Shown: positions 16,545 to 26,029, counted from the stretch's first letter. The stretch is 64,000 bases of DNA from Pseudomonas sp. SCB32 (GCF_009189165.1 NZ_CP045118.1:2232001-2296000), one strand, 5' to 3'. Translations and numbers: made by a program. Notes: a model not told the origin generated them from the letters alone.

Positions 16545-18608
16545 ATGGGCCAATCTGAAGTCCTGACCAATCGCCAGAACGGTGCGAGCCTTACGCGGCC
16601 CACCGTCTCCAGCCACCTGGCGTTCACTGCGCTCAGCGTCCTCACGCTGATGGTGATGTTCTCCCTGTTGCGCCTCGCGCTGTTCATCTACAACCGCGAG
16701 CTGATCGGCAACAGCCCGGCTTCCGACTTCGTCGAGGCCTTCATCACCGGCATGCGTTTCGACATCCGCGTGGTGGTCTACATCGTCGCTCCGCTGGCCT
16801 TCGCCATCCTCAGCGCCCGCGCCATGAGCTGGCGCTGGTTGTGGAAAGCCTGGCTGACCGTGGCCGCGAGCCTCACGCTGTTCCTCGGCGTGCTGGAGAT
16901 GGACTTCTACCGTGAATTCCACCAGCGCCTGAACAGCCTGGTGTTCCAGTACATGGCCGAAGATCCCAAGACGGTCATGAGCATGGTCTGGTACGGCTAC
17001 CCGGTGGTCCGCTACCTGCTGGCCTGGGCTTTCGCCACCTGGCTGCTGTACATGCTGTTCCGCGGCATCGACCGCGCGACCCGTCCGAGCGCCGCAGGTC
17101 CGGCCGTTGCCGCCTGGTACATCCGCATCGCGGTGATGCTGGTGGTGGTCGTGCTGTGCGTCGTCGCCGCCCGTGGCACCCTGCGCCAGGGCCCGCCGCT
17201 GCGCTGGGGCGACGCCTTCACCACCGACTCGATGTTCGCCAACCACCTGGGCCTGAACGGCACCATGACCCTGATCAAGGCCGCCGAGGACCGCTTCGGC
17301 GAGGACCGCGCGAACATCTGGAAGTCCACCATGCCGGACGCCCAGGCCCGCGACACCGTGCGCCAGATGCTGCTCACCCCGAACGACAAGCTGGTGGATG
17401 CCGACACGGCCGCCGTCCGTCGTGACTTTACCCCGCCGGCCGAAGGCACCCTGCCGATCAAGAACGTGGTGGTGATCCTGATGGAAAGCTTCGCCGGCCA
17501 CTTCGTCGGCGCGCTGGGTGGGCAGGGCAACATCACCCCGTACTTCGACAAGCTGTCGAAGGAAGGCCTGCTGTTCACCCAATTCTTCTCCAACGGCACC
17601 CACACCCACCAGGGCATGTTCGCCACCATGGCGTGCTTCCCCAACCTGCCGGGCTTCGAGTACCTGATGCAGACGCCCGAGGGCGGCCACAAGTTCTCCG
17701 GCCTGCCGCAGCTGCTGTCGGCGCGCAAGTTCGAGGACGTCTACGTCTACAACGGCGATTTCGCCTGGGACAACCAGTCCGGCTTCTTCGCCAACCAGGG
17801 CATGACCAGCTTCATCGGTCGTAACGACTTCGTGAACCCGGTGTTCTCCGATCCGACCTGGGGCGTGTCCGACCAGGACATGTTCTCCCGCGGCAACGAG
17901 GAGCTGGACAAGCTCGAGAGCACCGGCAAGCCGTTCTACGCCCTGCTGCAGACCCTCTCCAACCACGTGCCCTACGCACTGCCCAAGGACCTGCCGGTGG
18001 AGCCCGTGACCGGCTTCGGCAACCTTGACGAGCACCTGACCGCCATGCGCTACGCCGACTGGTCGCTGGGGCAGTTCTTCGAGAAGGCCAAGAAGTCGCC
18101 GTACTACAAGGACACCCTGTTCATCGTGGTGGGTGACCATGGCTTCGGCGCTCCGGAACAGCTGACCGAGATGGACCTGTTCCGCTTCAACGTACCCTTC
18201 CTGATGATCGCTCCGGGCATCCAGGAGAAGTTCGGCGCTACCCGCAACACCGTTGGCACCCAGATCGACATCGTGCCGACCATCATGGGCCGCCTGGGTG
18301 GCGAGACTCGCAACCAGTGCTGGGGCCGTGACCTGCTGAACCTGCCCGAAGGCGACAAGGGTATCGGCGTGATCAAGCCCTCCGGCAGCGAGCAGGTGGT
18401 GGCGATCATCAATGGCAACCGCATCCTGATCAAACCCAAGGAAGGCGACATTCGCGTCTACGACTACAAGGTCGGCAAGGACTTCGGCGTGACCCGCGTG
18501 GACAACGCGCCGGACCAGGAGGCCCTGCGCGTGCGCCTGGAGGCCTTCATCCAGACCGCGACCAAGAGCCTGCTGGACAACACCGGCGGCGTGGTGGACC
18601 CCAAGTGA
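16545..18608 (+). CDS. LTA synthase family (sulfatase-fold) phosphoglycerol transferase
   Basis: A 687-residue membrane enzyme with about five N-terminal transmembrane helices (to about residue 210) and a periplasmic sulfatase-fold domain. Metal and nucleophile motifs are visible: VVVILMESFAGHFVG, the probable nucleophile Thr in SNGTHTHQGMFATMAC, and the His in VVGDHGFGAPEQ. In Gram-negative bacteria this family modifies membrane-derived glucans or envelope glycolipids with phosphoglycerol or phosphoethanolamine; the exact acceptor is unknown. Corresponds to PA1689 by order. A strong terminator follows. Confidence 0.88.
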   Translation: MGQSEVLTNRQNGASLTRPTVSSHLAFTALSVLTLMVMFSLLRLALFIYNRELIGNSPASDFVEAFITGMRFDIRVVVYIVAPLAFAILSARAMSWRWLWKAWLTVAASLTLFLGVLEMDFYREFHQRLNSLVFQYMAEDPKTVMSMVWYGYPVVRYLLAWAFATWLLYMLFRGIDRATRPSAAGPAVAAWYIRIAVMLVVVVLCVVAARGTLRQGPPLRWGDAFTTDSMFANHLGLNGTMTLIKAAEDRFGEDRANIWKSTMPDAQARDTVRQMLLTPNDKLVDADTAAVRRDFTPPAEGTLPIKNVVVILMESFAGHFVGALGGQGNITPYFDKLSKEGLLFTQFFSNGTHTHQGMFATMACFPNLPGFEYLMQTPEGGHKFSGLPQLLSARKFEDVYVYNGDFAWDNQSGFFANQGMTSFIGRNDFVNPVFSDPTWGVSDQDMFSRGNEELDKLESTGKPFYALLQTLSNHVPYALPKDLPVEPVTGFGNLDEHLTAMRYADWSLGQFFEKAKKSPYYKDTLFIVVGDHGFGAPEQLTEMDLFRFNVPFLMIAPGIQEKFGATRNTVGTQIDIVPTIMGRLGGETRNQCWGRDLLNLPEGDKGIGVIKPSGSEQVVAIINGNRILIKPKEGDIRVYDYKVGKDFGVTRVDNAPDQEALRVRLEAFIQTATKSLLDNTGGVVDPK

Positions 18609-18622
18609 TCACCGTGTGAGCG

Positions 18623-18654
18623 GAAAAAGGGGCCTTCGGGCCCCTTTTTCTTTT
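18623..18654 (+). terminator. Rho-independent terminator of the LtaS-like gene
   Basis: AAAAAGGGGCC-TTC-GGGCCCCTTTTTCTTTT hairpin with U tract, 15 bases after the stop codon. Confidence 0.9.
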
Positions 18655-18688
18655 GGGGTACGAGTGCGGAAAAGCGCCTCGACTCCCC

Positions 18689-18754
18689 GTAGGAGCGGAC
18701 TCCGTCCGCGATCAGCGTCGGCACGAGGTTATCGCGGACGGAGTCCGCTCCTAC
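18689..18754. repeat. REPIN: two REPs as 24-bp perfect inverted repeat
   Basis: Arms 18689-18712 and 18731-18754 are exact reverse complements, starting GTAGGAGCGGACTCCGTCCG, with an 18-base spacer. The clearest paired REP of this family in the window. Confidence 0.85.
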
Positions 18755-18924
18755 AGTCAGGCTCTGGGCGGCGTGCCAGAGGGTTCGGCGTGGGAAAGGA
18801 CAGCCGGGTTTCAGGTGAAAAGAAGTTATAAATTAAGACCACATCGGTCTAATGGATTATAAGAAAAGTCGTTATCCTGCCGCCCACACCACGAGGTGAT
18901 CAGTTCGCCAGTCAGGACGCGTAG

Positions 18925-19710
18925 ATGGAAGTTGGCAATATCGGTTTCGTGATCGCGGGTCTTGTCGTTGGCTTCATCGTCGGTATGACCGGCGTTGGCG
19001 GCGGTTCGCTGATGACCCCCATCCTGCTCTGGTTCGGCATCAACCCCGCTGCCGCGGTGGGCACCGACCTGCTGTATGCCGCCATCACCAAGTCCGGCGG
19101 CGTCCTGGTTCATCGCAAGCACGACAATATCGACTGGCGCATCACCGGCTGGCTTGCCCTGGGCAGCGTACCGGCGGCGGCATTGACCCTGCTGTTCCTG
19201 CACAACCTGCACGCCGATACCGCGGCGATGAACAACATCATCAAGCATGCCCTGGGCATCGTCCTGCTGCTCACCGCGCTGGCGGTCCTGTTCAAGAAGC
19301 AGGCACTGGCCTTCGCCCAGCGCCATGCCGGCGACAGCTTCCATTTCAGCGGTCCGAAGCTGAATACCCTGACCGTCATCACCGGCGCCGTTCTCGGTGC
19401 CATGGTCGCGCTGACCTCCATCGGCGCCGGCGCACTGGGCACCGTTGCACTGTTCGTGCTCTATCCGTTCCTCGCTACCCGTCGCCTCGTAGGCACCGAG
19501 ATCGCCCACGCGGTGCCGCTGACCCTCGTCGCCGGCCTCGGCCATGCCAGCATGGGCAACATGGACTGGGGCCTGCTCGGCTACCTGCTGATCGGCTCGC
19601 TGCCCGGCATCTACGTCGGCAGTCACCTGGCCGGCCGTATTCCGGATGGCGTGCTGCGTCCTTGCCTGGCGGTGATGCTGGCCTCGATCGGCTACAAGCT
19701 GGTCTTCTGA
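18925..19710 (+). CDS. TauE/SafE family sulfite or sulfonate exporter-like permease
   Basis: A 261-residue integral membrane protein with about eight hydrophobic segments and the duplicated TauE/SafE repeat: GFIVGMTGVGGGSLMTPIL in the first half and the AMVALTSIGAGALGTVALF block in the second. Family members move anions such as sulfite, sulfoacetate or sulfolactate; the substrate cannot be told. An A+T-rich promoter region with the imperfect palindrome TAAGACC-ACATC-GGTCTAA (18834-18852) lies upstream. Confidence 0.85.
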   Translation: MEVGNIGFVIAGLVVGFIVGMTGVGGGSLMTPILLWFGINPAAAVGTDLLYAAITKSGGVLVHRKHDNIDWRITGWLALGSVPAAALTLLFLHNLHADTAAMNNIIKHALGIVLLLTALAVLFKKQALAFAQRHAGDSFHFSGPKLNTLTVITGAVLGAMVALTSIGAGALGTVALFVLYPFLATRRLVGTEIAHAVPLTLVAGLGHASMGNMDWGLLGYLLIGSLPGIYVGSHLAGRIPDGVLRPCLAVMLASIGYKLVF

Positions 19711-19719
19711 TCGCAGCGC

Positions 19720-20736
19720 TCAGCTCCGGCGGAAACGCCCCGGCGGTACGCCTTTCCAGCGGCGGAAGGCGTGGATGAAGTTCGACACCTCCCCATAGCC
19801 GAGCCGCTCGGCAATCTCCTCCAGGCGAATCACACCCGTGGCCAGCAGTTCCTCGGCCAGGGCCTGGCGTACCTCATCCACCAGTGCGCGGAAGCTGCTG
19901 CCTTCGGCATCCAGGCGGCGGCGCAGGGTGCGTGACGTCATGTGCATCGCCTCGGCCATCTGCTCCATGTCCGGCAGCCGTCCCGGCGTGGCCAGCAAAC
20001 GGTCGCGGATCTGCCCGGACAACCCGGTGCGCACCTGGCGGCGTGCGAGCAGGGCGCGGCACTGCTCTTCGCAGCGCAGGGCCACTTCCGGATTGGCGCC
20101 GGGCAGCGGCAGTTCGAGGATGCGGCTGTCGAAGATGATGCGATTCTCCGTCTGGCCGAACAGTGGCCGTACCCCCAGTTCGTCGATGTAGGGCTGCACA
20201 TCGCTGGGCGCTTCACGGCGGAAGCTGACCTGGCGCACGGGTGCCGGCTGGTTGGTCAGGTCGCGCTGGATGCGCAGCACGCCGCCGCCGTCGCGTTCGA
20301 TCAGGAAGTCGCGCAGGTCTTCCGGGATGGCTTCGTCGTCCAGCAGCAGGTGCGCCTCGCCGTCATGCTCCTCCAGGCGCATGCGATGGAAGGCGTAGGT
20401 GAGGTCGAGGTAGCGCAGACCCAGGCGCGCGGCGCTGAGGAAGGTGGCGCTGCTGAGCAGCGCGAAGCCCCAGATGCCGTAGGTGTTGAGGTGGTAACGC
20501 AGGCCGGCCTTGAGGCCGATGCCGGGGATGTGTCCCAGGTGCCGGGCGAGGTTGCGCACCAGGCTCAGTTCCTGCTCGGCGTCCACTTCCGCACCGGGGT
20601 CGGCGAGCACGCCGATATCCAGGCCGGTGCCGCCCAGGCACTGCTCCAGATTCAGACCGTGGTCCAGGGCGAATTGGGTCAGCAGCTGCACGCTGACGGC
20701 GCTGCGGCGGGGCGACCAGGGGGCAGGGGTGGACAT
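19720..20736 (-). CDS. AraC family regulator (Arabinose_bd-like N-domain)
   Basis: A 338-residue regulator with an N-terminal ligand domain of the AraC-type arabinose-binding-like group (about residues 20-200) and a C-terminal double helix-turn-helix: MAEAMHMTSRTLRRRLDAEG and IAERLGYGEVSNFIHAFRRW followed by G-x-PP-GRFR. This is the MekR/OruR type of activator. It is divergent from the Baeyer-Villiger monooxygenase operon, and a nested palindrome lies in the shared promoter, so it probably activates that operon in response to a ketone or related compound (inference). Confidence 0.88.
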   Translation of the reverse strand: MSTPAPWSPRRSAVSVQLLTQFALDHGLNLEQCLGGTGLDIGVLADPGAEVDAEQELSLVRNLARHLGHIPGIGLKAGLRYHLNTYGIWGFALLSSATFLSAARLGLRYLDLTYAFHRMRLEEHDGEAHLLLDDEAIPEDLRDFLIERDGGGVLRIQRDLTNQPAPVRQVSFRREAPSDVQPYIDELGVRPLFGQTENRIIFDSRILELPLPGANPEVALRCEEQCRALLARRQVRTGLSGQIRDRLLATPGRLPDMEQMAEAMHMTSRTLRRRLDAEGSSFRALVDEVRQALAEELLATGVIRLEEIAERLGYGEVSNFIHAFRRWKGVPPGRFRRS

Positions 20737-20746
20737 GGGGCTCCTC

Positions 20747-20786
20747 GTCGGACAAAGTGACCGAAAGTCACAATTTTATGTCCGAC
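20747..20786. promoter_or_regulatory. Nested palindromic operator, AraC/BVMO divergent promoter
   Basis: Outer arms GTCGGACA (20747-20754) and TGTCCGAC (20779-20786) enclose an inner palindrome GTGAC-CGAAA-GTCAC (20757-20771). A further CCGGAC copy follows at 20798. It lies in the 131-bp gap between the two divergent genes. Confidence 0.65.
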
Positions 20787-20867
20787 TATGCCATAACCGG
20801 ACGGCGAATGAAGCCCTAGGATGTTCCCATCCGCCACTGGGCGGAGAACACCACCGGGAGCACAACA

Positions 20868-22343
20868 ATGACAAACACTTCCCCCGGGTCGGCTGCCGTG
20901 CGCGTGCTGATCATCGGTGCCGGTTTTGCCAGTCTGGGCCTGGCGATCCGTCTGAAACAGGCGGGCATCGACGACTTCCTGATCCTCGAAAAGGCCGCCG
21001 ACGTCGGCGGCTGCTGGCGCGAGAACCGCTATCCAGGCGCTGCCTGCGACGTGCCCTCGCACCTGTATTCCTTCTCCTTCGAACCCAAGGCCGACTGGTC
21101 GCGCAAGTTCGCGCCACAGGCGGAAATTCTCGATTACGCGCGGCACTGCGCGGACAAGTACGGCCTGCGCGAACGCATCCGTTTCCACTGCGAGGTCAGC
21201 GCGGCGAGCTTCGACGAGGCGGCCGGAGAGTGGCGGGTGACCTGTGCCAACGGCGAGGAGTTGCGCGCCCAGTCGCTGGTCTGTGCGCTCGGCCAATTGA
21301 GCCGCCCGCTGATCCCGCACTTGCCGGGTATCGAGCGCTTCCAGGGCAAGGCTTTCCATTCCGCACAATGGGATGACGAGGCAAAGCTGCAAGGCAGCCG
21401 CGTGGCGGTGATCGGCACCGGCGCCAGCGCCATCCAGTTCGTGCCGCAAGTCGCGCCGAAAGCCGCCGAGCTGCTGCTGTTCCAGCGCAGCGCGGCCTAC
21501 GTGATCCCGAAGCCGGACCGTCCCTACGCCGCCTGGGAGCGTCGCCTGAAGGCGCGCCTGCCATGGCTGCAGCGGCTGGACCGGGGGCTCAAGTACGTCC
21601 AGCACGAGGCACGGGCGCTGGCCTTCACGGTGTTCCCGGCGCTGATGAAGATGATGCGCCTGAGCTTCCACCGCCATCTGCACCGGGGCATTCCCGACGC
21701 CGACCTGCGTGCGCGCCTGGAGCCGGACTACCCGTTGGGCTGCAAGCGCATCCTGATCAGCAACGACTACTACCCGGCGCTGGCGCGCAGCAATGTGAAG
21801 CTGGTCGACACCGGCATCCGCGAAGTCACCGAGGACGCCATCGTCACCCGTGACGGCCAACGCCATCCGGTGGATACGATCATTTACGGCACTGGTTTCG
21901 CCGCTACCGAGTTCCTCGCGCCTATGCGCGTCCAGGGGCTGGGCGGACGCGAGCTGAACCAGGCCTGGAAAGAGGGCGCGGAAGCCTACAAGGGCATCAG
22001 CGTGAGTGGTTTTCCCAACCTGTTCATCCTCTATGGGCCGAACACCAACCTGGGGCACAACTCGATCATCTACATGCTGGAAAGCCAGTTCCCCTACGTG
22101 CTCGGTTGTCTGCAACGAATCCGGCGCGAGGGTCTGAAGTACCTGGACGTGAAACCCCAGGTGCAGCAGCGCTTCAACCAGCACCTGCAGCACGAGCTGC
22201 GCCAGACCATCTGGGAGCGCGGCTGCAACAGCTGGTACAAGACCGCCAGCGGCCGCAACACCGTCAACTGGCCGGGCTTCACCTTCCGCTATCGTCAACA
22301 GACTCGTCAGCCGGAGTTCGCCGACTATGACTGCATCCGTTGA
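20868..22343 (+). CDS. Flavin-dependent Baeyer-Villiger monooxygenase
   Basis: Oxidises ketones to esters with NADPH and O2. The 491-residue protein has the FAD site GAGFAS (residues 17-22), the NADPH site GTGASA (about 183-188) and between them the Baeyer-Villiger fingerprint FQGKAFHSAQWD (158-169). First gene of an operon with an esterase and a short-chain dehydrogenase; its last 17 bases overlap the esterase gene. The trio matches alcohol to ketone to ester to acid plus alcohol degradation as in the mekAB type loci of Pseudomonas. Substrate not predictable. Confidence 0.92.
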   Translation: MTNTSPGSAAVRVLIIGAGFASLGLAIRLKQAGIDDFLILEKAADVGGCWRENRYPGAACDVPSHLYSFSFEPKADWSRKFAPQAEILDYARHCADKYGLRERIRFHCEVSAASFDEAAGEWRVTCANGEELRAQSLVCALGQLSRPLIPHLPGIERFQGKAFHSAQWDDEAKLQGSRVAVIGTGASAIQFVPQVAPKAAELLLFQRSAAYVIPKPDRPYAAWERRLKARLPWLQRLDRGLKYVQHEARALAFTVFPALMKMMRLSFHRHLHRGIPDADLRARLEPDYPLGCKRILISNDYYPALARSNVKLVDTGIREVTEDAIVTRDGQRHPVDTIIYGTGFAATEFLAPMRVQGLGGRELNQAWKEGAEAYKGISVSGFPNLFILYGPNTNLGHNSIIYMLESQFPYVLGCLQRIRREGLKYLDVKPQVQQRFNQHLQHELRQTIWERGCNSWYKTASGRNTVNWPGFTFRYRQQTRQPEFADYDCIR

Positions 22344-23274
22344 GCCCCAGGTGCCGCTGTCCCTTGGCCAGAAGTTTCTCACCGCCGCCCTGCGGGGCCT
22401 GCTCAACCTGCTGTTCCGTGGCCTGATGGGGCCGCAGTTGCCGGTCAAGGCGCAGCGCGCGCTGCTGCGCGGATTGACCGCCGCGACCCTCACACCGCGC
22501 GGTGTGCATCGTGAGCAGACGACGCTGGGCGGGCTGCCCTGCGAGGTCTGGCGGCCTCGCGAGGGCGGGGCGGGGACGGTGATTCTCTACCTGCACGGCG
22601 GCGCCTATCTGGTCGGTTCGCCGGCCACCCACCGGGCCATCACCGCTAACCTGGCGCGCTTCTGCAGGGCTGAGGTGTGGGTGGTGGATTACCGGCTGGC
22701 GCCGGAGTACGGATTCCCGGCCCAGCGCGACGATGCCGTGGCGGCCTACCGCGCGTTGCTGGAAAAGGACATCCCGCCCTCGGCCATCGCCGTTGCCGGG
22801 GATTCCGCCGGCGGCCACCTGACCCTGCAGCTCGCGTTGCAGGCGAAGGCGCTCGGCTTGCCGGCTCCCGGCGCGCTGGTGACCTTCTCGCCGGTGACCG
22901 ATCTGACCGCCGAGCACCTGCACGCGCCGGCGGCGGGCGACCCGCTGATCACCCGCGCCTGGCTGGATAGCGCGATGGCGATGTTCTGTCCGCCGGAGGT
23001 GAGTCGGAGCGATGCGCAGCTGTCGCCGCTGCATGCTGATCTCACCGGCCTGCCGCCGTTGCTGATCCAGGTCGGTGAGGATGAAGTGCTGCGCAACGAC
23101 AGCCTGCGTTTCGTCGATGCCGCGCGGCGCTACGGCGCCGTCGTCAAGCTGCAGCGCTTCCCGAACTGCTGGCACGTGTTCCAGGCCCACGCCGGAGTAC
23201 TGAAGGTGGCCGACCGCGCCTTGCAGGACGTCGCCAATTTCATTGCCCAACATCTGCAGGGAGTGCGTCGATGA
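22327..23274 (+). CDS. Alpha/beta hydrolase, hormone-sensitive lipase (HSL) type esterase
   Basis: A 315-residue esterase. The oxyanion-hole motif HGGA is at residues 90-93 and the nucleophile Ser160 lies in GDSAGGH, both typical of HSL-family (PF07859) enzymes; the acid and His are in GEDEVLRND and WHVFQAH. It overlaps the monooxygenase by 17 bases and the dehydrogenase by 4, so expression is coupled. It probably hydrolyses the ester made by the monooxygenase. Confidence 0.92.
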   Translation: MTASVEPQVPLSLGQKFLTAALRGLLNLLFRGLMGPQLPVKAQRALLRGLTAATLTPRGVHREQTTLGGLPCEVWRPREGGAGTVILYLHGGAYLVGSPATHRAITANLARFCRAEVWVVDYRLAPEYGFPAQRDDAVAAYRALLEKDIPPSAIAVAGDSAGGHLTLQLALQAKALGLPAPGALVTFSPVTDLTAEHLHAPAAGDPLITRAWLDSAMAMFCPPEVSRSDAQLSPLHADLTGLPPLLIQVGEDEVLRNDSLRFVDAARRYGAVVKLQRFPNCWHVFQAHAGVLKVADRALQDVANFIAQHLQGVRR

Positions 23275-24032
23275 ACACCATCCTCATCAGTGGCGCGGCC
23301 TCGGGAATCGGCGCCGCGACCGCACGGCTGTTCCACCGCAACGGCTGGCGTGTCGGCCTGATCGATCTGAATCCCGAGCCGCTGGCGGAGCTTGCCGTCG
23401 AACTCGGTGGCGCCTGGCGACGGGCACTGGATGTCACCGATGCCGAGGCGGTAGCTGCGGCCGTGCAGGCGTTCGCCGAGGCCTGCGGCGGTGGCTTGCG
23501 TCTGCTGTTCAACTGCGCAGGCATCCTGCGTTTCGGCCGTTTCGAGGACATCAGCCTGGCGGAGCACAACCGGATCATCGCGATCAATGTGCAGGGCGTG
23601 CTCAACTGCTGCTACGCCGCGCTGCCGTTCCTCAAGCGCACGCCGGGCGCGCAGGTGCTGAACATGGGCTCGGCCTCCGGGCTGTATGGCGTACCGCAGA
23701 TGGCCAGTTATTCCGCCTCCAAGTTCGCCGTACGCGGGCTGACCGAGGCGCTGGAACTGGAGTGGCGCGAGCAGGGTATTCGCGTTGCCGACCTGATGCC
23801 GCCCTTCGTGCGCACGCCGATGGTCGCCAGCCAGACCGTCGAGCCGCCGGTGCTGCGCCGCCTGGGGGTGACCCTGAGCGCCGAGGACATTGCCGAGGCG
23901 GCGTGGCGCCAGGCCCAGAGCAGGGCGGTGCACCGGCCCATCGGGGCGCTGTTCCGGGCGATGTACTGGTCCGGCCAGCTGTCGCCGCCGGCGCTCAATC
24001 GCTGGGTAATGGCCTGGCTCAGCCGCGCCTGA
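23271..24032 (+). CDS. Short-chain dehydrogenase/reductase
   Basis: A 253-residue NAD(P)-dependent classical SDR: cofactor motif SGAASGIG (residues 7-14), NCAG, catalytic Ser in NMGSASG, and Y147-x3-K151 in YSASK. Its ATG overlaps the esterase stop (ATGA). It likely oxidises the alcohol that is the precursor of the ketone or recycles the alcohol released by the esterase. Confidence 0.92.
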   Translation: MNTILISGAASGIGAATARLFHRNGWRVGLIDLNPEPLAELAVELGGAWRRALDVTDAEAVAAAVQAFAEACGGGLRLLFNCAGILRFGRFEDISLAEHNRIIAINVQGVLNCCYAALPFLKRTPGAQVLNMGSASGLYGVPQMASYSASKFAVRGLTEALELEWREQGIRVADLMPPFVRTPMVASQTVEPPVLRRLGVTLSAEDIAEAAWRQAQSRAVHRPIGALFRAMYWSGQLSPPALNRWVMAWLSRA

Positions 24033-24183
24033 GGTTCGCCGCGAGCGGTCGCGCACGCTCTGCCTCCAGGGTTTGCGCGATTTTCTTCGTGGGACTCCCA
24101 CTGATGGCCGGGGCCTCGTAGACTCCCTCGCCGGCGCCGTGGATGCGGTCGCCGGTTCGTACGGTCTTCGAGGAGTCTGCGCC

Positions 24184-24867
24184 ATGCAGCGCCCCCGCCT
24201 ATCCTGGAAAGCGGCCTGGCAACAGGCCTGGAATGACGTCACCAGCCCTTTCGACCGCCTCAGCGAAGGGGCTTTCGGCGTTGTCATGGCCCTGACCATC
24301 ATCTCGGTCATCCCGGCCGCCGCCGAAGGCGCTGGCCGCCAGGACCTGATCGTCGCCGCGCTGGGTTGCAACCTGGCCTGGGGAATCGTCGATGCCTTGA
24401 TGACGCTGGTGGGCATCCGTGTGCGCCTGGATCACGCCCACGAACGCCTGCACGCCCTGCGTGAAGCGCAGCAGGAGCGCGGTTTCCGCGAAGGACTGCG
24501 CGACTTTCTTCCGGACGTGGTGGTCGATGGCATGCTGCCCGACGAGGTGCAACGCATGCGTCGCAACCTGCTCGCCTCCAGGATCGGCACCGGTGCCGCG
24601 CCACGGCTGGGACGCGAGCACTGGCTGGCCTGGCTGGTGCTGGGCTCGCATACCTTTGCCGCCACGCTCCCGATCATCCTGCCGTTGCTGCTGATCCATG
24701 ACGACCTGCTGGCACTGCGTGCCGCCCAGTCGGTCGGGTTGGCCATGCTGTCCATCCTGGGCTGGCGGCTGGCGCGCTGGGCCGGCGGCTCGCCCTGGAA
24801 ATCCTCGCTCGGCTTCACCGCTCTGGGCGTGGTGATGACCGGCATCTGCCTGGCCCTGGGGGGATAG
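24184..24867 (+). CDS. Five-helix membrane protein, VIT1/CCC1-like architecture
   Basis: A 227-residue protein with predicted helices at about 25-45, 52-75, 150-175, 180-200 and 206-226. A charged cytoplasmic loop of about 75 residues rich in Glu, His and Arg (for example HAHERLHALREAQQERG) lies between helices 2 and 3. This is the layout of VIT-type iron/manganese transporters, but their sequence motifs are not clearly seen, so the assignment is tentative. GAGGAG precedes the chosen ATG 24184; an upstream in-frame start at 24073 lacks one. Confidence 0.6.
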   Translation: MQRPRLSWKAAWQQAWNDVTSPFDRLSEGAFGVVMALTIISVIPAAAEGAGRQDLIVAALGCNLAWGIVDALMTLVGIRVRLDHAHERLHALREAQQERGFREGLRDFLPDVVVDGMLPDEVQRMRRNLLASRIGTGAAPRLGREHWLAWLVLGSHTFAATLPIILPLLLIHDDLLALRAAQSVGLAMLSILGWRLARWAGGSPWKSSLGFTALGVVMTGICLALGG

Positions 24868-24971
24868 TGTTTCAGGCCGTTTCAGCGCTTGCGCCACGGG
24901 TGGCCGGCCCGGATGCTGGAACGTCGTCCCGCCTGCCGGGGCGCCTCATCACCTGATGCAAGGATGCCGTC

Positions 24972-25880
24972 ATGCCATTCGCCTTCGCCTGCCTGGCCCT
25001 GTCGATGCTGCTCGTCGGGGGCAACATTGCCATCGGCAAGCTGATCCTCGCCGACGTCCCGGTCTACCTGTTCGCCGCCTTGCGCTTTCTCATCGCCAGC
25101 CTGGTACTGCTGCCGGGCATGTGCCTGCGCGATGTCCGCCGCGGACTCGACCGTCGGGCCTGCGGCGGGCTGTTCCTGCAGGCCTTCTTCGGCTGTTTCC
25201 TGTTCAGCCTGTGCATGCTGCATGGCGTGCTGCTGACCTCTGCGACAAGCGCCGGGATCATCACCAGCGCCACGCCGAGCGTGATCGCGCTACTCGCCTG
25301 GCTCTGGCTGCGTGAGCGGATCAGCGCCCCGCAGCTGTTGGCGATCGTGCTGGCGGTAACGGGAATTGCCGCGCTGAACCTGCTGGAGCACCCGGAGAGC
25401 CGCAGCGGCAGCGTGGCCGGCAACCTGCTGGTGCTCGGGGCGGTGCTGGCCGAGGCACTGTTCGCGGTGTTTTCGCGCCGCCTGTCGCTCAGCGTGCGGC
25501 CCTGGGCCATGGCCTTTGGCGTCAATCTGGCGGGCCTGCTGCTGTTCCTGCCGTTCGCCGTGCCGCAGGCGCTGGCCTTCGATTGGAGCCTGCCCAGCGC
25601 GTCGACCTGGGGCTGGCTGCTGTTCTATGCGCTGAGTGCCAGCGTGTTGTCCTTCCTGTTCTGGTATCGCGGTATCTCGCAGGTTCCGGCGAATGTCGCC
25701 GGGTTGTTTACCGGCCTGATGCCGGTCAGCTCCGCGTTGGTCGGCGTCCTGCTGCTGGGCGAGCATTTCGGTGGTGGACACGCGCTGGGCATGCTGCTGG
25801 TCCTGACCGCGCTGGTGCTGGGCACACGTCGCGCCGGGCTGCCGCCTGTCGCCACCGCTGGGGCCGACGTGGCGAAGTAG
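24972..25880 (+). CDS. EamA/DMT family transporter
   Basis: A 302-residue inner-membrane protein with ten hydrophobic segments in two EamA repeats, typical of drug/metabolite or amino-acid exporters (RhaT/YdcZ group). The first repeat ends TSAGIITSATPSVIALLAW and the second VAGLFTGLMPVSSALVGV. AAGGA stands upstream of ATG 24972. Substrate unknown. Confidence 0.88.
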   Translation: MPFAFACLALSMLLVGGNIAIGKLILADVPVYLFAALRFLIASLVLLPGMCLRDVRRGLDRRACGGLFLQAFFGCFLFSLCMLHGVLLTSATSAGIITSATPSVIALLAWLWLRERISAPQLLAIVLAVTGIAALNLLEHPESRSGSVAGNLLVLGAVLAEALFAVFSRRLSLSVRPWAMAFGVNLAGLLLFLPFAVPQALAFDWSLPSASTWGWLLFYALSASVLSFLFWYRGISQVPANVAGLFTGLMPVSSALVGVLLLGEHFGGGHALGMLLVLTALVLGTRRAGLPPVATAGADVAK

Positions 25881-26029
25881 CGGCAACTCGCTGGCGGAGG
25901 CGCTACGCTGGAAGAGTGGCCTTTGAAGTCCGTCACGGTTGCGCGCCTTTTAGCGCGTTCGGCGGACTTGGCTTCCAGTTGGGGGACGTTGATCGACTTG
26001 GCGTTTCCTGTGGCACATAGAGGTGCCCG

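Noticed and set aside
18834..18852. Palindrome TAAGACC-ACATC-GGTCTAA before the TauE gene as an operator
   Set aside because: Arms are imperfect and no regulator is adjacent, so it was not called as a separate site.
20679..22493. 604-residue minus-strand frame over the monooxygenase
   Set aside because: Shadow of a gene with full Baeyer-Villiger motifs.
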